24,700 nt of DNA from Lenisia limosa (GCA_001655205.1 LPNZ01003968.1:1-24700); one strand, 5' to 3'. Counted from the first letter of the stretch, positions 9,917 to 20,808 are shown. The notes: a model not told the origin generated them from the letters alone. Made by a program: numbers and translations.

Positions 9917-12900
9917 ATGAGCCTTCGACAGTCCATTAGCATACAGGACTTTAGAAATTGTCTTTTAGAATTGGAGAACCTTCTAGTCTGCCCTATTTGG
10001 TAAAGTTTCTCCATCTTCTATCGTTTCCTTACCACCTCAGCCAAGATATCCTAGATGATGCCTCTACTCTCCAATGTAACCACCAATTTTGCTTGTTAGC
10101 TGCTGGGATAGAGAGGAAATGATGGTAGAAGATTTGTCCTATGTTACTCCATCGCTTCCTCAAAATCTTCTCCTAATATGGCAGTGACTGTGGTCGACAC
10201 GCGCTTTCTCTCAAGTCCCAATGCCCCATTTGCCGCGCCCCTTGTATTCGCAGGTCATTGAAACGGAATCCCTTCATCAATGACTTTGTCACAGCCTACA
10301 AGAAGGTGGGGATGGTTTCACCATTGTTTTCCAAAACACAAGCAAATCCACTGAAATATTACTATTAGCTTGAAGTCAAGCTAGCCGACCTTGTGAAAGG
10401 CGTTGCAGTCCCTTTATCGCAAGCAGTCCGCCAGTCACAAGGTGAGTGTTTCAACTTTATCCACACATCTCACAATTTCAGTACATTATATGGATGACAG
10501 TCAGCATGCTTCTCCTGGTTGGCTTTAGTTTCCATTCATGCCATCATTTTTATTGAGCATTTTTATTGAGCATACACCCCTTCCTTAACATAATGTTAAT
10601 ATAAAATTTAGCGTACCCACCTCTTCCCCCACCTCCATCACAGCCCCTCTCTTTCCCCAAAGTCGACAAGTCCCTCCTTGACTGCCTTCCACCGTCCCCC
10701 AAGAACAAGAAACCAAAGCAAATTGCCCACCCCATGGTGCCTCCACCCCTGCCAGCAAGGCCAAAACGAGAAACTGAGCCCGATAAGAGGACGAGAGAAG
10801 TAGAGGTAGTGGCGCACGAGGATGTTCCGAAGCTGCCAGCTGAAGAGTCAAGCCTTTTGGTTGAACTTGCTAATGAGACAGGTTGGAGAGAGGGGGGGGG
10901 GGGGNNNNNNNNNNNNNNNNNNNNNNNNNNNNNNNNNNNNNNNNNNNNNNNNNNNNNNNNCCGACTCAGTCCAATTGAAAAGGAAGGAAGCAAACACTCC
11001 GAAGAGCTCAACCAAGAAGCAAACCCCAAAGTCCAAGACAAAAACGAAAACTGCAGAACCTAAAACACCCATCCAGGTAAAAAAAAAAAAAAAAAAANNN
11101 NNNNNNNNNNNNNNNNNNNNNNNNNNNNNNNNNNNNNNNNNNNNNNNNNNNNNNNNNNNNNNNNNNNNTCTTTTTCATATGGAGACCTCTTTTATCATAC
11201 TTTAGGAGTTGAAGATTCCCGAGGCTATCACTCCAGGCCTCCCTAAAGCCATTAGAAAGGCCCTTGTACGAGATGACCAAGAGACTTCAGTTCAACGAAA
11301 ATTGCGACACCATCTGAGAACAGAACTTCGGACCAAACTGAGAGTTGAAATGGAGCAGCAAAGCAACACCGGGTAAGTGGGGTTGTGTGTGTTTGTGTTT
11401 GAGTGTTTGCCATTCTTTTCTCATTATCCTCAGACGGCGATGCAGTGTACGGAGGCAGAACATGGACTACATCAAGAAGCAAAAAGACCTTGGTCTTGAC
11501 AGTGGATCTGATAGCGAAGTCAGCCAGGTCTATAGTCAAGGTAACTCGTCATGGATTTGAATAATTGCCCAGTGTTGACAGGAATAGAACCAGATCCTCA
11601 AAACGAGATCACATCAGAAGAGTTTGAGGGGTTAGAATCATATTGTATTATTAAATACAAATTTATGTCGAACAACAAGATAGCAATGCATTTGATGGAT
11701 TATTCAAGTGCTTCTCTAACCCCGTTAGAATAGTTGAACGCAACGCCTCACAGGACTCTAAGGATGCTTCCTTTAGTGAACATACTGGACAGGATGATAT
11801 TGTTAATGAACATCCTGAAGAGGATGATATTTCTAACGGTGAACTTGTTCCCAATCTCAAGCCACTTGAAGAATCAAATGAAAATTTTGACAACCTACTC
11901 ATGGAAGAATCTCTTTATCCAAATGCTGATCTTGTTGATCTCAAAGTGAAGCTGAACAGTTAGTCAGAAGCTATTGCTCTTATACCCTAGAGTCTCAAAG
12001 TGACTTATTTTCATCACAGTTGTCACAGCCTCTTTTCGATACTGAAATGAACACTTCTGATGGTTAGAAACGGGCTGGTTTTGACGTTCCAGATGAAATG
12101 AACAAAGATGAGGAAACGCTCTTGTCACCTTCAGTTTTGGAAGGCAATGAGATGGTAGGGAATTATTATATGATATGATATGATATTACCAGTATGTTCA
12201 TGAGTTTTATTGAGTTAAGGTTGACTCGGGCGAGCCTGATGACAGTCCTGATGTTTTGGATGAAATTGCCCGCATTTTGAGTCAGGTTCAAGACCGCGAA
12301 CCAAACACACAGGTACGGGGGTAAAACTGCAGAGTAAGGAAATAGTTGAGCTTTGGCCAACTGTCCTCTTTTAAACATTTGACACATCCAGGAGCAAGCA
12401 TTCCTAATGGCTCACGCCGATGTTCTTAGTGCAACCAAGTCACGCATTCATATGATTGATGAGCTACTTGGCGAAGGTTGGTAGTAGGTTCAATTGCCAT
12501 AAGTAGTCTTATATTCGCAGAAACAGCTTTCACGCAGCATACATTGAGTCAAAATTCTTTTGATCCCCCGAAAGGTTTGTGGTATCATTAGGACACTGCT
12601 GACATATCAGGGCTGAATTCCCAAACGCCTATTAAGCAACCTCCTGTTCAAACCAAAGCTGATGGGGATGAGGCCAAGACAGAAAATGGTAATTTTTTTA
12701 GCTTTCAGAGACACTAATCAAATAGTTTTCTTATTTAATGTTTAGTAGCCCCGGGTATCCCATTGCCATCAAAAGCGGCCTTCAACCCTGATGCCCATGT
12801 GACTGTCCCCTCAGTATGGGGACATTATTATAATCTATGACATCACATAAAAACCAGTATTGATAAATATGTTGTTCTGAAGAGAAGATGGTATTTTTAT

Positions 12901-15745
12901 TTTACAGGGTGCTCATCGCGCCACCGCCTCAGACCTGGCGTCCTCTCCTCTCACCACCCCCCCTCGAAAGCCCCAGACTGCCCAGTTATCTGTCTTATTC
13001 AATGCTTCAGTTGCTCAAACGTAAGCAGGTTGAGCTACTTCCACCGTTATTCCTTTAGACCCACAATTCCGGCTGCTCAAAAAGACCTTGTCGATTACGT
13101 ATCTGACAACAATATGGCTACAGCTTCCCCACGTGCTGCCACTTCAAATTCATCAATTATTTCTCCATCAAAAAACTTCAACGTTAGTAGTGTTATTTTT
13201 TCTGCTGTTTGCCCCGGTACATAATGATTAGTGTTAACCCGGCGTAGTGTCCCCAGTCTACCCCGAGTGATGTGTTCAAAGGCGGTGCTGTCAGACAGCG
13301 GCTCTGGTCGCCAAGTATGTTTGAAGGTATTTGGTGACGGAATGTCTTTCAAAAAGCCGCTTAATTGCCCTAGTTTTGTACTCTGATATTGCAGGCAAAG
13401 TTGAGAGGGTTTCGGCGACTCCAGAGCTCTCCGAGAGCCAGCTGATAGAGTCCACGCAGTTCCCTGTTGACCATCCCATCAAGGCAAATCACGTGTCCAT
13501 GGACGAAGTTCCTGAGGTTCCCACAAGACCATCAATACCATCCCTCCCTTCAACATCGCCATCTCGCTCACATTCATCACCAGCTCTGAACAAAGTGAGA
13601 GGATTATGTATTTCTTGGCTGTTTATTAGTACAAGAGAACTAAATAGTATTCTATTTCCGCTGATTCAGCAGAAGAGTCCTGTTAACAAACTGCCAGCTA
13701 AGACGAGACGAAAGGTTGCTTTTTGCTTGTGACTACCACTCTTCTGTTATTTGGCCGGATGGAGAGTTTAACATTTTAGTTCCCATCTTCAAGTGCCCTG
13801 GTGTCAGAAACAAAAACTCCAAAACCTTCCCCCAAAACCTCACCTAAGTCCACAACACCCCCCAAATCTGGCAAATCTGCCCGTTCAACTGGTCACAAAG
13901 CAATCCGCGCTACCCCTGACAAATCTGCTCCCAAACCAAGCAGGAAGAAAATTACCAAAGCGTTAAAGGTTGGAATTAAGTCCATAGCCTCATTAAATGT
14001 GGTTTTACTTTTTATATTTACTCCTTGGTCATTCAGCAGAAACCTGAGGAACCAAAAGAACCTAAAAACGAATCCAAAGAACTGAATCTATCATATCTGA
14101 AGATCAACCCAACTTCTGGTTAGCAATGGGGAGGGAGTATAATACCAAATCTCTGTATATCATATAGTATATAGTATGTATAAACGCGAGCACTACCGAA
14201 AGCGCGAGAGGTTTTTGAAAATACTTTCAGATCAATAACTGAAGGTTCTAAAACAGTGAACTAATTTTGCTCAGGGAGAAAAACAATTCTTTAATGCGTG
14301 GTGGGGAGTGAATAACTTATGGATTTACGGGAATAATGTTGGCAATGGCATACTTATCATTTGGTACCAAAAAAGGTCCAAACTCGAAAAATGTCGATAT
14401 TTACCGAATTTTTTGGACCGTAGGGAAGCCCTACTTATGGTTTTCCAAAACCACCGCGTTTTCGGTAGTGCTCGCGTTTTAGGGAGGTCATACATATATT
14501 TGACGATCACACAGACTTGTTCCTGTGACACTTTAGTGATTACGGCTTCTTCTCTGTCAAACTCTGATGATTTGGAGACGGTCATGGTACGCTCGGTTGA
14601 GCTTGGTCTCACTTTCTAGGGTCTTTGTACTTTAATGGGAGTCACATTTGAACCCAAGAACATCAATGCGGACACCTTAATGGTTTGAACCTCATAGCAC
14701 ATGTGCTTATATAGTATGATAATTATAACTGTAACATTCTAGTATTATCATATAATTCTTATACTTACCTCACTTTCCAGATAGTGGTTCCTGGAGATAC
14801 AATTCCCCCAGCTGGCCGGGTTTTAATTTGCTTGACAAGAGGAGTGCCTGTGGTGTCCCTAGACTGGGTCCATAAGTGCCTCAATGACAACAAGATTCCT
14901 CCAATTATCCCATTACTTCGTAAGCGTGTGGATATCTTTTTTGTGAAAATGATTCCATCGCTCAGAATTGTCCTTTTGTTATATTATCTATTATAATATG
15001 CTTTTTTGGTTTCATTCTTTTAGATCCTATGCGACCTTGTCACAAATTAATGCAGGACTACACCATCATTCTCAGAGGCTTTGCACAGAGTAGTGAGATG
15101 GGTGATAAAGATGTAATTGTAAACATAACCAGAAGCCCTTCACAGTCAAGTTGTATCCTTTCTTTACCCCACAGGACTCCAGCCGAGTTCCAACCGATTG
15201 GCGAGACGGCAGTCCGACTTTTTCTCAGCCTCACCGTCAGCATGCCCAAACTTCCCATTTCTTCATAGTGAAGTACAAGGAGCCATCAGATCCACTGGCG
15301 GTCGGTTATCACTTACTGTCCCGAAAAAAGGTACGGTTGTAATATTTATTGATTCATTTTGATCTGAGCGGAAGCCCAGCCTTCACTTCTTAGGAAATCG
15401 AACGACCATAGTGCTGGTTGGCCCTGAATGCAGCAAAGATGAGGCCCTTGCAATGGCATTCCAATATGGTAGGGCTACCTGCGTAACTACCGTTGAATCT
15501 TCAATCAATTTTTGCGATCTGAATAGAAATCATTTACCCCGCAGAAAAGAAATCCATTGTCACTGCAAACTGGCTTGTTGATTCGATTATGGGTGCTGAA
15601 CCCCTCAGTCTTGCTGATTACAATGTGAGCTTTTATTAAGTGGCCTTGCTAATTATTCAGGCTTCAAAATAATAGTTTATGTTTCTGTCTATCTTTTTAT
15701 CCGTCTAATGCACCTGTTTCCTATTGTTAGATGAAATCAGACTAA
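9917..15745 (+). CDS. BRCA1: BRCA1/BARD1-like protein: RING, SQ/TQ cluster, tandem BRCT
   Basis: Probable nuclear E3 ubiquitin ligase subunit in DNA double-strand break repair. About 30 phase-consistent exons encode roughly 1090 residues. The N-terminal RING has C25, C28, C40, H42, C45, C48, C59 and C62 (CPICQDILDD, QCNHQFCFDC, CPICRAP). The first six ligands have the same spacing as human BRCA1, and helices flank the RING as in the BRCA1-BARD1 heterodimer. A proline-rich then basic segment follows (TPKSSTKKQTPKSK). The acidic middle (about 11450-13600) carries some 14 SQ/TQ sites, for example KSQSDLFSSQLSQP, the pattern of ATM/ATR targets. An H1-like Ser-Pro/Thr-Pro lysine-rich stretch lies at about 13800-13970. 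The C-terminal BRCT pair shows VPVVSLDWVHKCL in the first repeat, and GAIRSTGG and IVTANWLVDSI in the second; it ends NMKSD then TAA. Gaps at 10905-10960 and 11098-11168 fall mainly in introns. No ankyrin repeats were seen, which favours BRCA1-like over BARD1, but orthology is not proven. Confidence 0.9.
10905..10960. other. Assembly gap after a poly-G tract
   Basis: Fifty-six N follow a run of 13 G, within the intron that begins at the GTTGG donor near 10881 of the BRCA1-like gene. Confidence 0.95.
11098..11168. other. Assembly gap after a poly-A tract
   Basis: Seventy-one N follow a run of about 20 A just after a GTAA donor, so the gap is intronic in the BRCA1-like gene. Confidence 0.95.
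12167..12188. repeat. (TATGA)n intronic repeat
   Basis: About three tandem TATGA units (TATATGATATGATATGATAT) lie inside a short intron of the BRCA1-like gene and match units in introns of the NHL and kinase genes. Confidence 0.6.
14182..14479. mobile_element. MITE-like terminal inverted-repeat element in a BRCA1-like gene intron
   Basis: The sequence at 14182-14206 (AAACGCGAGCACTACCG...) is the inverted complement of 14455-14479 in 24 of 25 positions. Weaker complementarity continues inward for about 20 bp. TA dinucleotides flank both ends, consistent with (but weak evidence for) a TA target duplication as in Tc1/mariner-type elements. The roughly 298-bp element has no transposase ORF. It contains a nested inverted pair, GGTCCAAA (14375-14382) and TTTGGACC (14412-14419). 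It lies in a 418-nt intron (14119-14536) of a gene whose other introns are mostly under 80 nt. CpG-rich ends in AT-rich surroundings also suggest insertion. Confidence 0.6.
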
Positions 15746-15762
15746 ATCAGCAAAACAACACC

Positions 15763-16911
15763 CTACTCAGTTTGTGAAACAACAAATTTGAGGACATCAG
15801 CCACCTTCCTTGATTCTATCACCCCACTGCTGGGTGCACGCATCTCGACCAGCGATATAGCTTCCATTGCCTCTCCTTTTCAGTCAAGGACAAATGAAGA
15901 ACACTCACCTCCTTCACTCTTGGCTGATACAACCCCCAGGTCATCAGATGCTGTGGTCACAAAATAAGAACGTTTGTCACCCAAAGATGTGACACTGCAA
16001 CGAACAACGTCGCCTGGACGGAAGCACTCCATCGTCACAATCTATTCCTCATTACTTTGCTTGTTTCTTCAATAATCTAACAGATAAAAACCAATCACTC
16101 TTTCTACGGCCAACAAACCTTATCAATTTCAGTACCCCGAATAGCTTCACGCCTGATTTGGTTATTTACATAGGACAATAATAAATACTCTCAGAGACGA
16201 TTTAGGTATCTCTTCCACACCCACTTGAGTTCACCATTGAAGGGTACAGCAAACACAGTGTCTTCTGTTCCAATAAGGTCAAGTCTCACTGACCTTGAGT
16301 CAATGTACTTGACCTGAAGAATAAGCTACATAGCCAATTGAAAAAAAAGTTGATATGTTTGTACAAGCATGGTGTTTGTAATGAACTAATCAAAAAGCCC
16401 CAGAAAGAAAGAAAAATCGAGGAATCGAAATTGCATGGCTCCAGCAAGCCTCAAGCATATAAAACGATATTAATGCTGGTGCAATACCCAGTGATTCGCC
16501 AAGCAAGTTTCCGGCTTGGCTGACCTTTCCAAGCAGGATTTTGTTGATATGTGGCACAACTGTTCTTCCCTTGGCCTCGACGATAATCTTCTCAATCTAG
16601 AGAAGTTAAGAAAAAAGCAAACATGTGACATCCGTAACCTGTTGTGTTCAGGAGATACTTAATATTCATCTTCCTCAGCATTGAATCCTTAACTGCTTCA
16701 AAGTCTACCACACCCACAATGGCATTATGAGACTCGTCCTTCAAGATGCCAACCACCCCAGCGTAGAGGCAGCCTTCCCTCTCAAACACCCCCTGTCCTG
16801 CAATAACAGTCTCTGATGCCTCACTAAGGAGTCAGTTTCATTGGAAGGAATAATATTAAATACGGTAAAGCCAGACCAAATTAAGTCGCCAGGAAGAAGA
16901 ATCGTTGCCAT
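15763..16911 (-). CDS. CSL4: Exosome cap subunit CSL4 (EXOSC1)
   Basis: RNA-binding cap protein of the nuclear and cytoplasmic RNA exosome (3'-5' RNA processing and decay). Seven exons give about 199 residues, close to the roughly 195 of human EXOSC1. The N-terminal domain starts MATILLPGDLIW. The S1 (OB-fold) domain follows, from about VVPHINKILLGK through VKYIDSRSVRLDLIG to REAIRGTEIDK. The C-terminal signature is ECFRPGDVVRCSVTSLGD, then YFVTTASDDLGVVSAKSEGG, with the Cys-containing zinc-ribbon-like region ending SLVEMRAPSSG. Like human CSL4, it lacks a complete set of zinc ligands. The start at 16909-16911 gives the expected N-terminal length. The stop is only 17 bp from that of the convergent BRCA1-like gene, so the 3' UTRs must overlap or be nearly absent. 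Exon boundaries near 16600-16720 are approximate. Confidence 0.93.
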
Positions 16912-17360
16912 TCTCAAGATTGACCTGGGCAGAGGGGCAGGTTAGGTTCGCACTTCTTCAAAATTAATAAAGCTCACACAAGCACACACCACACGGCGGT
17001 CACAATGAGGAATTATATTGAAAGAAAGCTATCGATCTGTTCTGGTTGGATAGGAGATGTGTTTGTTTATTTATTCAATCAGGGAGTGAAAGATCGCTGA
17101 GATCACACTGATATCTCACCAGCGCCCCTTGGGCTCTGAGGCGGCAATCTCGCAATCTCGCAAAAAACAGCTAAACCGCGTTAAGCAGTGTTAGAAAATT
17201 AATTACTTAAAAACTCTATTTGCCGCCGTATTTGAAGACTCTTCCATTCTAGAGAGCTGACACGCAGCTTCTTTTGACTGTTTTTGGCTCTAACTGCCAG
17301 ATCTGATTATAATGAACAATTATGATGATAAAAAATAGATAAATAGCACATAGTTGGCAG
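16912..17360. promoter_or_regulatory. Divergent promoter region between CSL4 and the kinase gene
   Basis: 449 bp separate the two start codons. It includes a CACA-rich patch near 16975-17000 and a short tandem duplication, CAATCTCG twice, near 17145-17160. I see no coding exon and no unambiguous core promoter. Confidence 0.45.
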
Positions 17361-18028
17361 ATGGAAACAAGCAGCTCATCAAGAAGGTCCTCTCGATGGA
17401 ATCAAGGCAGTTTGGCCACTCCCCATTCGGCTTCTTCTGTGGATGGTAGTTACAGCAACAATTACTATCCACACAGAAGCCAGCGAGCACATTCAGCAAC
17501 CTATTCCACTCGTGACGGTACCAGTTCTGGACGAAGACCGCGGACCCGAAGTGAACGAAGCTATGGAAGAAGGAAGAATTCATCATACTCACGGGAGGGG
17601 CAGCAACATGACCTTACTATCTTCACGTAAGCGGATTATTTCAATGCAATTGATCATCATATAAGAATTATGTCGTCGCTCATTGATTGAGAATAAGAGT
17701 CAGTACATGTTTAAGTTTTTATCTCCCCTATTAATTCAAGTACCTCTTAGTCTGCTCGCTTTTTGTAAATGTGTTATTTTGGCATAATGCTTACTACGAT
17801 GCAGGTCATTCTATTCCTAACCAAGATTCATTGTGCCCATTACTTAATTGATCACTTCGTACAGGGTCATTATTCTGTTCTCGTTCGTGGTCCTCATCCC
17901 AGCCGCTCTTTCGCTGTTCATCTTCGTAACCCAGTATTTTGTGCTGTGGTACCTTCTTCTCGCCCAACTGCTTCTATCATTCTGGTGGATCCTAAGAGAA
18001 TTGAAAATTTCAAAGCAACACGCCCCAC

Positions 18029-18069
<41 letters not shown>

Positions 18070-20808
18070 NNNNNNNNNNNNNNNNNNNNNNNNNNNNNNN
18101 NNNNNNNNNNNNNNNNNNNNNNNNNNNNNNNNNNNNNNNNNNNNNNNNNNGAACAGCATCAGAACGAAGCTTTCGAAGTGATCACAACACCCGCCCGGAT
18201 CTTACTCTGCATGCCACTCTTTCGCGCAACAATAGTGGACAGGTATGGCCTCAATTTGACTCCACGCGTTAACCCTCCAGGTGGCCGGGTCTGAGTTGTC
18301 TCATTCAGTATCATCAAGCTCCGTACCCAATTTCAATGCAATTGTTGCACCAGGTTTGCGGGGCTTTCTTTTATTATCAAAATTTACTTTGTAACCCGTC
18401 AGCTGCTGCGGCCGTACCCCCGGTTGTTGTTACCAAAACTGCAACACCACCTGCCACCCCCCCTGCCTCCTCTCCCACGACCCCAAGAATAGGTATGTTG
18501 ACATTTCTCCCGGTTTTATTGAAGCTTCGTTGTAATTGTTTGAATTTGTTGAAAAAGTGAGTCTTTTTTTGTAACCGTTGACTTCGCCCAAAGTCGCACC
18601 ACCAGTGGCACCTGCTACTCCGGGGTCGGCCGTGAACTTCGCAAATATGGACAGCATTCTCGATGTTGTGCATGATGGTGGGTAGGGTTGTAGTTTAGAT
18701 TTCTTTGTGCCGATTCAGCGACCTTTCTGTAATTCTTTCAGGGTATTTCAATGCAGAAGAAAGAGAGTTTCAGCTTGAGCACCCGAGTCAGGTATTAGGG
18801 CGTTGGTTTTCCTTGTACCTTCCGTCTTTTTTTTTAAGTTGCTTGCTTCATTACACTCACCGAGTAGTTGGCACCGACTGCGGTTCGGTCCAAAACTCGT
18901 TGGAAACTTGGGGAGAAGGTAGGAAACTCAATAAATATCTTAGTATTACGTCATAATCTGTTGTATATTTGATTTGATTGATTTTTTTTATTTTATTTTT
19001 TAAAAAAACAGTTGAGGGGCACATATATTTTTTCCTTTGCCATCTTTTCTGATGACTACTTCATATTATAAGTTGGCAGCCTGATAAATTCTTTTATAGT
19101 ATTCAATGGATCGACACACTCTCAGTCTTTTCCATAAGGAGGTAATTTGTTTAGATCGGGCAGGGCGCCTTTGGTGTTGTGTTTACAGGCCTGAACGAGG
19201 ACACCGGAGAACTAATGGCTGTGAAGCAGATCACTATCAAAACAAATGAGAATATGGTAGGACCATCTGGCCATCTTAACATTTCTCACCACCCAGATTG
19301 CCGAGCTTGAAAAGGAAGTCGAGCTCATGACCAGTCTTCACCATGCCAATATTGTGCAATATCTTGGAACCTCTCGTGATACTAAGTTTCTCAACATTTT
19401 CTTGGAGTATGTATCAGGAGGTAGGTAGAGGGGGAAGGCTCTTCAAGTGGTTCTATTTTCATCAATAAGTCTCTCTCCTTGGTTTCACTGTTTAGGTTCG
19501 ATTATGTCTCTTCTCTCCAAATTTGGCGGTAAATTCAATGAACAGGTAGTTGCCCCGCCAAGATGTAAAATGATTTCACATCCCCAGGTTGCTTCGAGAT
19601 ACACTCGACAGATTCTTATGGGGCTGCAGTATCTCCATCGACATCAGATCATTCATCGAGATATCAAGGGTGGGCTGTTTTTAGGATTTTGCTGTGTGAT
19701 CACTATTTGTTTTACTTTTGTTGTGACACAGGTAGCTGATAATGATCATTACTCATTTCTCCATAGNNNNNNNNNNNNNNNNNNNNNNNNNNNNNNNNNN
19801 NNNNNNNNNNNNNNNNNNNNNNNNNNNNNNNNNNNNNNNNNNNNNNNNNNNNNNNNNNNNNNNNNNNNNNNNNNNNNNNNNNNNNNNNNNNNNNNNNNNN
19901 NNNNNNNNNNNNNNNNNNNNNATTTCGGTGCTGCAAAGCGTTTAGGAGACCTCATCACTCCGGACCAGAACGGTATAGCTGCGCTTGGTTTTTCTTCTTA
20001 CATTTCAAGGACCCGCCGCCCGTGGACCCCCCACTGTCCCTCTTGTTGGCACCCTTTGCTTCATGGCACCCGAGGTACACAGGATTCTTTGTGCTTTATT
20101 TCTAAACAGGAGGCTTTTATTTCAACATCATGTCATTCTGCAGATTTTTGAGTTTACTCCCCCAGGTTGCAAGGCAAACGGGACACTATGGCCGTCAAGC
20201 CGATATCTGGTCACTTGGATGTACGGTCCTCCAGATGCTGACCGGTGCCCCTCCCTACGCCGGTTTGCTGACAGCATTTTTTAACAAGTCTGATCTCTAA
20301 GATCTCGAACCCGTCCCTGCCCTCTACCGAATTTGCGCTTCCGGAGAGCCGCCACCACTACCCAGTGATATTTCTGCCAACTGCATGGGTTTCCTTCTTG
20401 CTTGTTTTCAACGGTCAGTCCGCTGTCTTATTCATGCCTCTGAGGATGTGTCTTATCGGTTTTCTACCTGTTGGTATTATGTGATATTTGATGTACAAAC
20501 ATATCATATCATATACTAGTAAAAATAGCTAACACTATAATATATAATTATATCTTCGATTACATTTATATTCTGCTTTATTTTTTCATTACCTCTTACC
20601 TTTGATCCAGGGATCCGAAAGAGCGGCCAACTGCTACTACTCTTCTGAGGCACCCTTGGGTTACTCCGCCGTAAGCTTTTTCTTCGCAAGGATTTTATTT
20701 CGTTTACATTCTAATGTCTTGTTATTTGTTCTCTTTTTTTGATTGTTAATTTTTTTTAGTCGAAACAACTCTAATCGCCGAAACCAGTCAAGTGCTTCGG
20801 ACTACTGA
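17361..20808 (+). CDS. MAP3K-type protein kinase with an N-terminal membrane hairpin
   Basis: Ser/Thr kinase of the STE11/MEKK/ANP class, which would phosphorylate MAP2Ks. Exon 1 (17361-17628) encodes a Ser/Arg-rich, low-complexity tail. Exon 2 (17865-18029) encodes two hydrophobic helices ([21 protein letters not shown] and [18 protein letters not shown]) joined by a four-residue turn, then a GTAAGT donor. After the gap at 18070-18150 come a low-complexity Pro/Ala/Ser linker ([16 protein letters not shown]) and the kinase domain, from RWKLGEK. Visible motifs are [10 protein letters not shown] (Gly loop), MAVKQI (ATP Lys), ELEKEVELM (helix C Glu), [22 protein letters not shown] (catalytic loop), [32 protein letters not shown] and [15 protein letters not shown] short basic tail ends SSASDY then TGA. 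The loop between HRDIKG and DFG lies in the gap at 19767-19921. Joining the membrane exon to the kinase depends on sequence lost in the first gap; two separate genes remain possible. Confidence 0.85.
18034..18069. repeat. (TC)n microsatellite
   Basis: About 18 TC dinucleotides start just after the GTAAG donor of kinase exon 2 and run into the gap. Confidence 0.95.
18070..18150. other. Assembly gap after a (TC)n repeat
   Basis: Eighty-one N. The gap hides the acceptor side of the exon that would link the membrane hairpin to the kinase linker. Confidence 0.95.
19767..19921. other. Assembly gap in the kinase catalytic region
   Basis: One hundred fifty-five N start right after a CCATAG acceptor and end at the DFG codons. 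They should cover the roughly dozen residues between HRDIKG and DFG plus at least one intron. This is the only gap not preceded by a simple repeat. Confidence 0.95.
20501..20516. repeat. ATATCATATCATAT intronic repeat
   Basis: Inverse-complement form of the TATGATATGATA unit, in the roughly 200-nt intron between the CFQR and DPKERP codons of the kinase gene. Confidence 0.5.

Noticed and set aside
10550-11072. Minus-strand open frames across the N gaps at 10905-10960 and 11098-11168
   Set aside because: They translate gap bases and oppose well-supported plus-strand exons of the BRCA1-like gene.
13801-13976. Histone H1-like lysine/serine/proline-rich frame as a separate gene
   Set aside because: It is bounded by a splice acceptor and donor and joins in phase with neighbouring exons of the BRCA1-like gene. 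It is an internal disordered segment.
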